Shown here: piece by piece, positions 23,780 through 32,846 of the stretch | How positions within the stretch are numbered: the first letter of the stretch is position 1 | Layout: each line of letters opens with the position of its first letter | Source: Thioclava sp. ES.031 | GTDB lineage: Bacteria; Pseudomonadota; Alphaproteobacteria; Rhodobacterales; Rhodobacteraceae | Direction: 5' to 3' | Length of the DNA stretch: 64,000 bases | Assembly (NCBI RefSeq): GCF_002563775.1 | Contig: NZ_PDJO01000001.1 | Span: 444,001 to 508,000 of the forward strand | Notes under the pieces: generated by a model | What the model saw: only the letters and a program-made list of their open reading frames with translations | The model's database searches: none | What the model was told of the DNA's origin: nothing | Translations under genes and position numbers: made by a program

Positions 23780-26764
23780 TCAGTCCAGCGCCGCATCGCA
23801 CCGTTTGCAGGTGCCGGGATGCTTATGCGTGCCGACATCGGGCAGGATCTTCCAGCAGCGTTCGCATTTCTCGCCATCCGCCTTCTCGAAGACCACCGAG
23901 ATGCCCGAGACTTCGGGTAGGCGGTACGCTTCCTGCGGAGCCGGATCGGCGGTCAGAGCGATATCCGAGGTGATGCAGAGATCCTCGAAGGGCACCGATT
24001 TCAGCGCCGCCAGAACGTCCGCATCCTCGACATGCACGACAGGCGCTGCCTCGAGCGAGGCCCCGATCACCTTGGCCGAGCGCTGCACTTCCAGCGCCGC
24101 CGTCACCACGCGGCGGGCGCGGCGGATGCCGTCCCATTTCGCGGCAAGGCTCGCGTCGGCCCAGGCTTCGGGCGTCTCCGGGATGTCCTGCAGGTGCACC
24201 GAGGCATCGTCGCCCGGGAAGCGCGACAGCCACACGTCTTCCATCGTGAAAACGAGGATCGGCGCGAGCCAGGTCGTCAGGCGGTGGAACAGCAGATCGA
24301 GCACCGTACGCGCCGAACGGCGGCGCAGGCCGTCTTCCGGGTCGCAATAGAGCGCGTCCTTGCGGATGTCGAAATAGAAGGCCGACAGGTCCACGGTGCA
24401 GAAGTTGAACAGCTGCTGGAACACGCCCTGGAAGTCGAACGCATCATAGCCCTTGCGCACCTCCACATCGAGCTGCGCCAGACGATGCAGCACCCAGCGC
24501 TCCAGCTCCGGCATCTCCGCCGGATCGACTCGCTCGGCGTCGGAGAACCCGTCGAGATTGCCCAGCATGAAGCGCAGCGTGTTGCGCAGGCGGCGGTAGC
24601 TGTCCGCGACGCCTTTCAGGATCTCCGGGCCGATGCGTTGATCCTCGGTGAAGTCGGTCTGCGCAACCCAGAGGCGCAGGATATCCGCGCCATATTGCTT
24701 GATGACTTCCTCGGGCACGATCGTGTTGCCCAGCGACTTGGACATCTTCATGCCCTTCTCGTCGAGCGTGAACCCGTGCGTCACCACGTTGCGATAGGGC
24801 GCGCGGCCCTTCGTGGCGCAGGCCTGCAGCAGCGAGGAGTGGAACCAGCCGCGGTGCTGGTCGGTGCCTTCGAGGTAAACATCGGCGATGCCGTCCTCGG
24901 CCCCGTCCGCGCGGTCGCGCAGCACGAAGGCATGGGTGGACCCGCTGTCGAACCACACGTCGAGTACGTCGAAGACCTGCTCGTAATCGTCGGGGTTCAC
25001 CAGGCCTTCGAGAACCTTCGCTTTGAACCCGTCCTCATACCACGCATCCGCGCCCTCGGTCTCGAAGGCGGCGATGACGCGCGCATTGGCTTCGGCATTG
25101 CGCAGCAGGAAGTCCTCGTCGGTGGGCTTGGCGCCCTTCTTGACGAAGCAGGTCAGCGGCACGCCCCAGGCGCGCTGACGGCTCAGCACCCAGTCGGGAC
25201 GGTTCTCGATCATCGAATGCAGGCGGTTCTTGCCCTTCTCGGGCGTGAAGGTCACCAGTTCCTCGATCGAGGTCAGCGCGCGCTTGCGGATCGTATCGCC
25301 ATAGGTGCCCATGCCATCGTCGAGCGTGTGGTCGATCGCGGCGAACCATTGCGGCGTGTTGCGATAGATCAGCGGTGCTTTCGAGCGCCAGCTATGCGGG
25401 TAGGAGTGCTTGATCTTGCCCTTGGCGAGAAGCGCACCGGCCCAAGCGAGCTGCTTGATGTTCGACACGTTCGCCGGGCCGTCCTTGCCGTCCGCCGCAA
25501 CGATCGCCTCGCCGCCGAATAGCGGCAGATCCTTGCGGTAAGTGCCGTCGGGTTCGACGTTGTAGGTCATCGGCAGGCCGAACTTCAGGCCCATCTGATA
25601 GTCGTCGTCACCATGCGACGGCGCGGTGTGCACGAAGCCCGTCCCCGCCTCGTCGGTGACGTGATCGCCCGGCAGGAGCGGCACGTCGAAATCCCATTCG
25701 CCATTCGCGCCGTCGACGCCGGCATAGGGGTGCGACAGGGTCAGCCCTTCCAGCTCCGCCGCGGTCACGTCGCGGACGCGGGTGAAGCTCTCGACTTTCG
25801 CCTGATCCATCACCGATTGCGCCAGCGCATCGGCCATCAGCAGCAGCTCGCCTTCCTCGGCGGTCGATTTCTCGCCCAGCGTATCGACCCGGTAGAGGCC
25901 GTAGCCGATCGTCGGGTGGAAGGAGACGGCGCGGTTTTGCGGGATCGTCCACGGCGTCGTGGTCCAGATCACGACGCTCGCTTCATGCAGCTGATCGGCC
26001 AGCAGCGCCTGATCGGCCGCGTCATACTCGACCGCATCCTCGGTCGGCATCGCCGCGTTGCCGCCCCGGCGCACCTTGAAGCGCACCCAGATCGTGTGGC
26101 TGGTGTGGTCGTGATACTCGACCTCGGCCTCGGCCAGCGCGGTCTTCTCGACCGGTGACCACATCACGGGCTTGGAGCCCTGATAGAGCGTGCCGTTCAT
26201 CAGGAACTTCATGAACTCCTCGGCGATCACCGCCTCGGCATGGTAGTTCATCGTCAGGTAAGGATCGGCCCAGTTGCCATAAACGCCCAGACGCTTGAAT
26301 TCCTCGCGCTGGATGTCGACCCAGTTCTCGGCGAAGGCGCGGCATTCGCGGCGGAAGGCCACCACGTCAACATTATCCTTGTCGAGACCCTTGGCGCGGT
26401 ACTGCTCCTCGATCTTCCACTCGATCGGAAGGCCGTGACAGTCCCAGCCCGGCACGTAGCGCGCATCGCGGCCCATCATCTGCTGCGAGCGGGTGATGAA
26501 ATCCTTCAGGATCTTGTTGAGCGCGTGGCCGATATGGAGATGGCCGTTCGCATAGGGAGGGCCGTCATGGAGCACGAAGCTCGGGCGGTTGTCCTTCGCG
26601 GCCTTCTCGCGCAGGCGGTCGTAGACGCCGATCTTCTCCCAGCGTGCCAGCCAGTCGGGCTCGCGCATGGGCAGGCCCGCGCGCATCGGGAAGTCGGTTT
26701 TCGGCAGGAAGACGGTGCCGCGATAATCGGGGGCGGTCGTCTCGGTGGTCTGGTCGGAACTCAT
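23780..26764 (-). CDS. ileS: Isoleucine-tRNA ligase
   Basis: Class I aminoacyl-tRNA synthetase charging tRNA-Ile. At 994 residues it has bacterial type-1 length. The HIGH motif is HIGH at 77-80, the KMSKS loop is GMKMSKSLGN near residue 630, the editing domain contains WTTTPWTIPQNRAVSF, and a C-terminal zinc module has CERCWK and CKRC. The ATG at 26764 with AAGGA 10 bases upstream is preferred over an upstream in-frame start at 26806. It is a single-gene unit with a 382-base gap upstream. Confidence 0.97.
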   Translation of the reverse strand: MSSDQTTETTAPDYRGTVFLPKTDFPMRAGLPMREPDWLARWEKIGVYDRLREKAAKDNRPSFVLHDGPPYANGHLHIGHALNKILKDFITRSQQMMGRDARYVPGWDCHGLPIEWKIEEQYRAKGLDKDNVDVVAFRRECRAFAENWVDIQREEFKRLGVYGNWADPYLTMNYHAEAVIAEEFMKFLMNGTLYQGSKPVMWSPVEKTALAEAEVEYHDHTSHTIWVRFKVRRGGNAAMPTEDAVEYDAADQALLADQLHEASVVIWTTTPWTIPQNRAVSFHPTIGYGLYRVDTLGEKSTAEEGELLLMADALAQSVMDQAKVESFTRVRDVTAAELEGLTLSHPYAGVDGANGEWDFDVPLLPGDHVTDEAGTGFVHTAPSHGDDDYQMGLKFGLPMTYNVEPDGTYRKDLPLFGGEAIVAADGKDGPANVSNIKQLAWAGALLAKGKIKHSYPHSWRSKAPLIYRNTPQWFAAIDHTLDDGMGTYGDTIRKRALTSIEELVTFTPEKGKNRLHSMIENRPDWVLSRQRAWGVPLTCFVKKGAKPTDEDFLLRNAEANARVIAAFETEGADAWYEDGFKAKVLEGLVNPDDYEQVFDVLDVWFDSGSTHAFVLRDRADGAEDGIADVYLEGTDQHRGWFHSSLLQACATKGRAPYRNVVTHGFTLDEKGMKMSKSLGNTIVPEEVIKQYGADILRLWVAQTDFTEDQRIGPEILKGVADSYRRLRNTLRFMLGNLDGFSDAERVDPAEMPELERWVLHRLAQLDVEVRKGYDAFDFQGVFQQLFNFCTVDLSAFYFDIRKDALYCDPEDGLRRRSARTVLDLLFHRLTTWLAPILVFTMEDVWLSRFPGDDASVHLQDIPETPEAWADASLAAKWDGIRRARRVVTAALEVQRSAKVIGASLEAAPVVHVEDADVLAALKSVPFEDLCITSDIALTADPAPQEAYRLPEVSGISVVFEKADGEKCERCWKILPDVGTHKHPGTCKRCDAALD

Positions 26765-26838
26765 GGAATTGTCGTCCTTGGGAAAGGGAAGGGCGTGCGC
26801 GCGCACGCCTCGGGGCTTGGCGCAATATCCCGGCTACC

Positions 26839-26850
26839 CTGACGCGTCAG
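26839..26850. promoter_or_regulatory. 12-bp palindrome upstream of ileS
   Basis: CTGACGCGTCAG is self-complementary and lies 75 bases before the ileS start. It could be an operator or chance in GC-rich DNA. Confidence 0.25.
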
Positions 26851-26893
26851 AGCGCCGGGCAGGTAATTCGCGGATATGCAGCCAGCAAGAACA

Positions 26894-26955
26894 TGCCGCC
26901 CTTATAGGCGTGCGACCGCAGGGCGGCAAGCGCAGATCAGGGAGGGCTGCCGCCC
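26894..26955. repeat. Three-arm repeat with alternative hairpins, ileS leader
   Basis: TGCCGCCC at 26894-26901, its complement GGGCGGCA at 26921-26928 and TGCCGCCC again at 26948-26955, with 19 bases between each pair. The middle arm can pair with either side but not both, giving mutually exclusive stems about 130 bases upstream of ileS. Confidence 0.4.
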
Positions 26956-26984
26956 GTCACTGTGGGGGCGCCAATGCCGAAGAA

Positions 26985-27036
26985 GAGGGGGCGCTGCCCC
27001 CACGCCCTGTCGGGCGCTCCCCCGGGATATTTGTGC
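26985..27036. repeat. Dispersed GC-rich intergenic repeat, copy 1
   Basis: A GGGGGCGCTGCCCCC hairpin followed by a GCCC/GGGC stem and then CGCTCCCCCGGGATATTT. The same arrangement recurs at 58334-58385. CTCCCCCGGGATATTT-like strings are common between genes in Rhodobacterales. Probably a dispersed palindromic element or terminator-type repeat. Confidence 0.65.
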
Positions 27037-27146
27037 CAAGCCGAAATGCCGCTGCAGGCAAGAGCCGTGGATCGCGGCAGTTGGGGTTGGCCCCTTTCGC
27101 CCTCCGTCGCGATCTCTTAGGGTCAGGGCGAAGCGAGGGAGGCGGC

Positions 27147-27872
27147 ATGTCGGAACAGACAGAGATCACGGGCGAAATGGTGGAGCAGCTCTTCCGGCGT
27201 TCCTCCGACGAGTATCTGTTCGCGCGCTGGGGGCGCCCGGTCGTGCCGGTGGTGTTCGGGGTGGAGGCTGCGACGCTGGCGACCGTGAAAGGCGCGGTCG
27301 AGGCGGTGGTCGCGCTGGCCGGGCACAAGATGGCCGAGACCGATCCCGAGCTTGGCGCGAACCTGATGATCTTCTTCTTCCGCGACTGGCAGGAATTGCT
27401 CGAGGTGCCCAATCTCGATCACCTGATCGACGGGCTGCAGGATCTGGTGATCCGGCTCGACGATCAAGGCGCAAACCAGTATCGCGTCTTCCGCTTCGAC
27501 AAGGAGGGCGCGATCCGGGCCTGTTTCGCCTTCGTGCGGATGGATGCGGGGCTCGACGAGGTGCCTGCCGAGGTGATCGCGTTGAGCCAAGCGGTGCAGA
27601 TGATCCTGCTCTGGTCCGACAAGGCTTTCGTGAAACGCTCGCCGCTGGCTGTGGCGCGCGGCGTGACCGTGCTGCGCCCCGAGATCGCGGCGGTGATTGC
27701 GGCAGGCTACGATCCGACGATGCCGGCTGTTGCGAAAGATCCGAGCCACGCGCTGCGCCTTGCGGCTCGCGCAGGTCTGCGTCAGGGAGAGGCCGCAGAG
27801 GCGGTGCGGGAATTGTCGCGCGAAGTGGGCGAGGCGGAGCCGGACGATCAGGAGAACGAGAATGGCGCATGA
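27147..27872 (+). CDS. Conserved protein of unknown function upstream of ybgC
   Basis: A 241-residue soluble protein with no signal peptide or membrane segment. I do not recognise a domain. It looks like an alpha/beta fold, with a regular pattern such as NLMIFFFRDWQELLEV, and an acidic C-terminal tail. The start has a strong GAGGGAGG ribosome site. It overlaps ybgC by 11 bases, so it is translated with the Tol-Pal-linked thioesterase, which suggests a link to envelope or lipid metabolism, but no function can be given. Confidence 0.7.
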   Translation: MSEQTEITGEMVEQLFRRSSDEYLFARWGRPVVPVVFGVEAATLATVKGAVEAVVALAGHKMAETDPELGANLMIFFFRDWQELLEVPNLDHLIDGLQDLVIRLDDQGANQYRVFRFDKEGAIRACFAFVRMDAGLDEVPAEVIALSQAVQMILLWSDKAFVKRSPLAVARGVTVLRPEIAAVIAAGYDPTMPAVAKDPSHALRLAARAGLRQGEAAEAVRELSREVGEAEPDDQENENGA

Positions 27873-28263
27873 GTTTCCGATCCGGGTCTATTACGAGGAC
27901 ACCGATCTCGCGGGGATCGTCTATTACGCCAATTACCTGAAGTTCATCGAACGCGGGCGGTCCGAATTCGTCCGCGCGCTGGGCGTGGATCAGATCGCGC
28001 TGAAGGCCGATCACGGGGTGGTCTTCGCGGTGCGCCGGGTCGAGGCCGATTATCTGCGCCCCGCGAAATTCGACGACGAGCTGGTGATCACGACCGATCT
28101 GGTGGCCGAAACGGGCGCGCGTTTCGTGATGGAGCAGACCGTGCAGCGCGACGGCGAAGTGCTGTTCACCGCGCAGGTCACCATCGTCTGTCTCAACGAA
28201 GCGGGGGCGGCTCAGCGGCTTCCCGCCGATATTCGCCGGAAACTGGCCCCGAAACTGCATTGA
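27862..28263 (+). CDS. ybgC: Acyl-CoA thioesterase YbgC of the Tol-Pal locus
   Basis: A 133-residue hotdog-fold thioesterase. The catalytic motif YYEDTDLAGIVYYANYLKF, with its Asp, lies at residues 9-27. It hydrolyses short or phospholipid-related acyl-CoA/ACP thioesters in homologues, and is typically the first gene of tol-pal. The ATG at 27862 lies within the end of the preceding gene. Confidence 0.92.
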   Translation: MAHEFPIRVYYEDTDLAGIVYYANYLKFIERGRSEFVRALGVDQIALKADHGVVFAVRRVEADYLRPAKFDDELVITTDLVAETGARFVMEQTVQRDGEVLFTAQVTIVCLNEAGAAQRLPADIRRKLAPKLH

Positions 28264-28378
28264 AAAGCGGCGGGGTTTCGCCGGTTACATTGTTGTTATG
28301 GCGTTCCTCTTACTGCTGATATAGAATCGCTGGTAATCAGAGGCCCGATAACGTGGCCCCAACCGGCGAGCAGTACCT

Positions 28379-29074
28379 ATGGACCATTCTTCGCTTGCGA
28401 TGGCGCAGGAGATCGATTTCTCCCTGCTGGCGCTCTTTCTGCGCGCATCGCTGACCGTCAAACTCGTGATGATCATCCTCGTCGTGGCCAGCTTCTGGTC
28501 CTGGGCGATCATCATCCGCAAATTCATTGCCTATCGCGCGGCGCGCTCCGAGGCGGAAGCCTTCGACCGGGCCTTCTGGTCGGGTGAGCCGCTCGACGAG
28601 CTGTTCGACCAGATCGGCCCTGCGCCTGATGGCGCGAGCCAGAAGATCTTCGCCGCCGGCATGCTGGAATGGCGTCGGTCGCACCGTCAGGACGGCGCGC
28701 TGATCACCGGCGCGCAGGCGCGGATCGAACGCTCGATGGATGTCGCGATCCAGAAAGCCACCGAGAACCTCAATTACGGGCTGACCTTCCTTGCGACCGT
28801 GGGCTCGATCTCGCCCTTCGTGGGCCTGTTCGGCACGGTCTGGGGGATCAAGGTCGCCTTCGAGGAGATCGCGATCTCGCAGAACACCTCGCTCGCCGTC
28901 GTGGCGCCCGGCATCTCGGAAGCGCTCGTCGCGACCGCGCTGGGCCTGCTCGCGGCGATCCCGGCGGTGATCTTCTACAACAAGCTGTCGTCCGATGCCG
29001 ATCGCATCGCGGGCAACTACGAGGCCTTCGCGGACGAGTTCTCGACCATCCTGTCGCGCCAGTTGGATAGCTGA
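28379..29074 (+). CDS. tolQ: Tol-Pal system proton-channel protein TolQ
   Basis: TolQ forms with TolR the inner-membrane, proton-driven motor of the Tol-Pal system that constricts the outer membrane at division. The 231-residue protein has membrane segments near 20-43, 135-158 and 170-195 and the conserved VGSISPFVGLFGTVWGI motif. A 115-base leader separates it from ybgC, so a separate promoter is possible. It is 2 bases from tolR. Confidence 0.95.
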   Translation: MDHSSLAMAQEIDFSLLALFLRASLTVKLVMIILVVASFWSWAIIIRKFIAYRAARSEAEAFDRAFWSGEPLDELFDQIGPAPDGASQKIFAAGMLEWRRSHRQDGALITGAQARIERSMDVAIQKATENLNYGLTFLATVGSISPFVGLFGTVWGIKVAFEEIAISQNTSLAVVAPGISEALVATALGLLAAIPAVIFYNKLSSDADRIAGNYEAFADEFSTILSRQLDS

Positions 29075-29076
29075 TC

Positions 29077-29556
29077 ATGGGCGCGGGTGTTGCAAAACGC
29101 GGATCGGGCGGATCGCGGCGCCGCAGGAGCGGGCGCGGGCGTCACGCCGCGATGAGCGAGATCAACGTCACGCCGATGGTCGACGTGATGCTGGTGCTGC
29201 TGGTGATCTTCATGGTCGCCGCACCGATGATGACGGTGGGCGTGCCGCTGGAACTGCCGAAGACGGCGGCCAAGGCCGTGCCGACCGAGCAGGAAGTGCC
29301 GCTGACGGTCTCGATCCAGGCGGACGGGAAGGTTTCGCTGATGAACTCGGAAGTGCCGCAGGATCAGCTGATCGACCGTCTCAAGGCGATCGCGGCAGAG
29401 CGCAACAGCGACAAGGTCTTCCTGCGCGCCGACGGCAAGATTTCCTATTCTCAGGTGGTGCAGGTGATGGGCGCGCTCAACGGCGCGGGGTTCTCGAACA
29501 TCACGCTCGTCACCGATACCGGAGGGCCGCAATTGACGGCGCCTGCGGGGAACTGA
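29077..29556 (+). CDS. tolR: Tol-Pal system protein TolR
   Basis: A 159-residue ExbD/TolR protein. A basic N-terminus is followed by EINVTPMVDVMLVLLVIFMV, whose Asp in the membrane segment carries protons, and a periplasmic peptidoglycan-interacting domain. It lies 2 bases after tolQ and 16 bases before tolA. Confidence 0.95.
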   Translation: MGAGVAKRGSGGSRRRRSGRGRHAAMSEINVTPMVDVMLVLLVIFMVAAPMMTVGVPLELPKTAAKAVPTEQEVPLTVSIQADGKVSLMNSEVPQDQLIDRLKAIAAERNSDKVFLRADGKISYSQVVQVMGALNGAGFSNITLVTDTGGPQLTAPAGN

Positions 29557-29572
29557 GCCCAGGGGGCATCGC

Positions 29573-30817
29573 ATGAACCGTGCGGACAAGATCGGTTACG
29601 GCCTGTCGGGCGCGCTGCATGTGGGCGTGCTCTTCTGGGTCATTGCCGGGGGGCAGTGGTTCTTCCCGAAGCCGAACAAGCCGGTGGTGATCAGCCAGGT
29701 CGCGGTGATGTCCGAGCAGGACTTCAACACGATGATGGCCTCGGCCCCGAAGGACGCGCCGCAGCCGACGCCGGACCCGGTTGCGCCCACGGCGCCCGAT
29801 ACGCCCTCCGAGACGGCCCCGCCGCCCGAAACGCCCGCGCCCGAGCCGCAGGCCAAGCCCGAACCCGAGCCGCAGGCGATGCAGCAGCCCGATCCGGCCC
29901 CTGATGCGCAGCCCGACGTCTCGGCGCTGCAAGAGCCGACGCCGCCCGCCGAGGTGAGCGACACGCCGCCCGAAATCGTGCCGCCGGTCGAGGAACCCTC
30001 GCCGACGGTCACGCCCGATATCTCTCCCGCGCCGAAGCCGAAACAGGCGCCGCGCGTGGCCCCGACCCCTGCGCCCGAGCCGCCGCCCGAAGCGAAAGTC
30101 GACCCGCAGGCGCAGCCGCAAGAGGCCCCCAAACCCGCCGAGACGCCCGATCAGCCGGTCGAGAAGCCGAAGGAGGCGACCGCGCCGCCGGAAGCTTCGA
30201 CGGAGATCGTGACCGAGGCGAACAAGACCGAGGACAAGCCGGAAAGCTCCGCGCCGCTGGCCTCGCCGCGTCCGAGCGCCAAGCCCAAACCGCCTGCGCC
30301 GAAAGAGACGCAGACGGCCGCCGCGCCCGCAGAGAAGAAGCCCGCCGAGAAGAAGCCCGCCGAGCCGAAACCGGCAGAAACCAAGCCCGCGCCGAGCGAG
30401 CCGAAGAAAGTCGACAGCGCTTCGGTGAACGATGCTCTGGCGGCAGCCTTGGGTGGCGAGGGCACGGGCGGCACCGGCTCCGCGCCGACGGGACCGCCGA
30501 TCACCGCGGGCGAGAAAGACGCGCTGATCGTCGACATCAAGCAATGCTGGAATACCGGCGCGCTCAGCTCGGATGCTCTGCGCACCACAGTGACGCTGTC
30601 GGTCGACATGCAGCCCGACGGCCATCCGATCATCTCCTCGATCAAGCTGGTCGGGGCGACGGGCGGCACCGGCAACGCGGTCGATCAGGCCTTCGAGGCC
30701 GGGCGTCGCGCCATCGTTCTGTGCGGCTCGGACGGGTTCCCGCTGCCGCCGGAGAAATACGACCGCTGGAAAACGATCACCATCGACTTCAATCCCGAAA
30801 AAATGAGGATGAAATGA
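29573..30817 (+). CDS. tolA: Tol-Pal system protein TolA
   Basis: TolA spans the periplasm and passes motor force from TolQR to Pal/TolB. The 414-residue protein has an N-terminal membrane anchor (about 10-28). A very long Pro/Ala/Glu/Lys-rich low-complexity arm covers about residues 55-285, in place of the helical Ala/Lys arm of enterobacteria. A C-terminal TonB-like domain (about 300-414) contains IKQCWNTGALSSDALRT. Gene order and both end domains make the call secure. Confidence 0.92.
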   Translation: MNRADKIGYGLSGALHVGVLFWVIAGGQWFFPKPNKPVVISQVAVMSEQDFNTMMASAPKDAPQPTPDPVAPTAPDTPSETAPPPETPAPEPQAKPEPEPQAMQQPDPAPDAQPDVSALQEPTPPAEVSDTPPEIVPPVEEPSPTVTPDISPAPKPKQAPRVAPTPAPEPPPEAKVDPQAQPQEAPKPAETPDQPVEKPKEATAPPEASTEIVTEANKTEDKPESSAPLASPRPSAKPKPPAPKETQTAAAPAEKKPAEKKPAEPKPAETKPAPSEPKKVDSASVNDALAAALGGEGTGGTGSAPTGPPITAGEKDALIVDIKQCWNTGALSSDALRTTVTLSVDMQPDGHPIISSIKLVGATGGTGNAVDQAFEAGRRAIVLCGSDGFPLPPEKYDRWKTITIDFNPEKMRMK

Positions 30818-30919
30818 CGGTGGATCGGCGAATTTCCGCGCGGTGTCATGGGGTTGTGATGCACGATCGTGCCGCAGCGCGTTACAAACCGGGCAAGACC
30901 CGGAAAGGGAGTGTGTGAC

Positions 30920-32242
30920 ATGATGCGTTTCGTTCTCAGTTTGCTGGCGGCTGTGATGCTGGCACCCATCGCCGCAACCGCGCAGGATTCCGAACCGCTG
31001 CATATCGAGATCACCGATGGCGTGATCGAGCCGATGCCGTTCGCGATCGCGGGCTTCATCCCCGAAAGCCCGCAGGCCGCCGATATGGCGAGCCAGATCA
31101 CGCAGGTGATCTCGAGCGATCTGACGGGCACGGGCCTGTTCCGCGAAATCCCGAAATCCGCCTATATCCAGAACGTGTCGAGCTTCGATACGCCGGTGAA
31201 ATATTCCGACTGGCAGGCGATCAACGCGCAGGCGCTGGTCGTGGGCTCGGTCGGGATGCAGGGCGGCAAGGTGGTTGTGAAGTTCCGCCTCTTCGACGTG
31301 TTCTCCGGCCAGCAGATGGGCGACGGGCAGCAGCTCGCGGCCTCGCCGGCCAGCTGGCGGCGTCTGGCGCATAAGGTCTCGGACGTGATCTATTCGCGCA
31401 TCACGGGCGAGGGGCCCTATTTCGACAGCCGTGTGGTCTTCGTCTCGGAAAGCGGGCCGAAGGACAACCGCCAGAAACGGCTCGCCGTGATGGATTACGA
31501 CGGCGCGAACGTGACCTATCTCACCGATGCCTCGACCATCGTGCTCGCGCCGCGCTTCTCGCGTGACGGCACCAAGGTCCTTTACACCACTTTCGAGACC
31601 GGTTTCCCGCGGATCAAGATGCTCGACGTGGCCACCGCCTCGGCGCGGCTTCTGCCGGAAGTGCCCGGCACGATGACCTTCGCGCCGCGCTTCTCGCCCG
31701 ATGGCACGAAGATCGTCTATTCGATGGAGCAGAACGGCAATACCGATCTGTGGATGATGAATATCAGCTCGGGCCAGACCCAGCGCCTGACGACCTCGCC
31801 TGCGATCGAAACCTCGCCCAGCTTTTCGCCCGACGGTTCACGGATCGTGTTCGAATCCGACCGCTCGGGCACCCAGCAGCTCTACATCATGCCGGCGGGC
31901 GGCGGCGATGCGACGCGGATCAGCTTCGGCGACGGGCGCTATTCGACCCCCGTGTGGTCGCCGCGCGGCGACATGATCGCCTTCACCAAGCAGAACCAGG
32001 GCCGCTTCCATATCGGCGTGATGCGCACCGATGGCTCGGAAGAGCGTCTGCTGACCTCGTCCTTCCTCGACGAGGGCCCGACCTGGTCGCCCAATGGCCG
32101 CGTGATCATGTTCACCCGGGAGAGCCCCGGCGCCCAAGGGTCGGCCTCGCTCTATTCGGTCGATATCTCCGGGCGCAACCTGAAGAAAGTCTCCACGCCG
32201 GGCGCCGCATCGGACCCGGCCTGGTCGCCGCTTCTGCCATGA
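30920..32242 (+). CDS. tolB: Tol-Pal system periplasmic protein TolB
   Basis: A 440-residue periplasmic protein with a signal peptide (to ATAQ around residue 22), an N-terminal alpha/beta domain that binds TolA and Pal, and a six-bladed beta-propeller with repeated [17 protein letters not shown] strands. The ATG at 30920 (or 30923) follows AAAGGGAG; the upstream in-frame extension lacks a signal-like start. It follows tolA and precedes pal. Confidence 0.95.
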   Translation: MMRFVLSLLAAVMLAPIAATAQDSEPLHIEITDGVIEPMPFAIAGFIPESPQAADMASQITQVISSDLTGTGLFREIPKSAYIQNVSSFDTPVKYSDWQAINAQALVVGSVGMQGGKVVVKFRLFDVFSGQQMGDGQQLAASPASWRRLAHKVSDVIYSRITGEGPYFDSRVVFVSESGPKDNRQKRLAVMDYDGANVTYLTDASTIVLAPRFSRDGTKVLYTTFETGFPRIKMLDVATASARLLPEVPGTMTFAPRFSPDGTKIVYSMEQNGNTDLWMMNISSGQTQRLTTSPAIETSPSFSPDGSRIVFESDRSGTQQLYIMPAGGGDATRISFGDGRYSTPVWSPRGDMIAFTKQNQGRFHIGVMRTDGSEERLLTSSFLDEGPTWSPNGRVIMFTRESPGAQGSASLYSVDISGRNLKKVSTPGAASDPAWSPLLP

Positions 32243-32313
32243 GAGCGGATTAACAAGCGTTAGAGAAACTGGTAGGCTCGCCCGAAAAGGGCAGATCAAC
32301 AAAGGCGGAAACC

Positions 32314-32841
32314 ATGAATTTTGCAGTGAAGGCCGTTCTGGCCATCTCGATGCTGGGCCTCGCGGCCTGTTCGAACCCCGATCAATACGGCTCCGGTGCG
32401 ACCGGCCCCGGCGGCGCGCTCGGCCCGGGCGGTGCAGGCGGTATCACCCAGGGCGGGATCAACGATCCGAACTCGCCGGCCTATTTCAGCCAGACCATCG
32501 GCGACATGGTGCATTTCCAGGTTGACCAATCGACCCTGACCGACACCGCGCGCGGCATCCTGTCCCAGCAGGCAAGCTGGCTGGTGAGCCACCCGGGCTA
32601 CACTGCGATCATCGAAGGCCATGCCGACGAGCAGGGCACCCGCGAATACAACCTCGCGCTCGGCGCACGCCGTGCCTCGGCCGTGCAGGAATACCTGATC
32701 AGCCAAGGTGTGGCCGGCAACCGCCTGCGCACCGTCTCCTACGGCAAGGAACGCCCGCTGGCGATCTGCTCCACCGAAGAGTGCTACAAGAAGAACCGTC
32801 GCGCCGTGACGGTGATCTCGCAATCGGCGGTCGGGAGCTGA
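32314..32841 (+). CDS. pal: Peptidoglycan-associated lipoprotein Pal
   Basis: A 175-residue outer-membrane lipoprotein with lipobox LGLAAC (Cys 19), a Gly-rich linker and an OmpA-type peptidoglycan-binding domain (about 65-170). The domain contains IEGHADEQGTREYNLALG and ARRASAVQEYL, which carry the Asp and Arg that contact meso-diaminopimelate. It ties the outer membrane to the cell wall and responds to TolA. The cpoB gene starts 5 bases later. Confidence 0.96.
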   Translation: MNFAVKAVLAISMLGLAACSNPDQYGSGATGPGGALGPGGAGGITQGGINDPNSPAYFSQTIGDMVHFQVDQSTLTDTARGILSQQASWLVSHPGYTAIIEGHADEQGTREYNLALGARRASAVQEYLISQGVAGNRLRTVSYGKERPLAICSTEECYKKNRRAVTVISQSAVGS

Positions 32842-32846
32842 TCGCG

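Larger units (their letters stand above)
26765..27146. other. 382-base intergenic region upstream of ileS
   Basis: No gene is supported here. It holds a 12-bp palindrome (26839-26850), a three-arm repeat able to form alternative hairpins (26894-26955), a dispersed GC-rich repeat (26985-27036), and the ribosome site GAGGGAGG of the next plus-strand gene. No T-box or tRNA-like structure was recognised. Confidence 0.6.

Noticed and set aside
29730..30420. Tandem protein repeat or pseudogene inside tolA
   Set aside because: It is continuous low-complexity Pro/Ala/Glu/Lys sequence, as expected for the periplasmic arm, with an intact frame to a TonB-like end domain.
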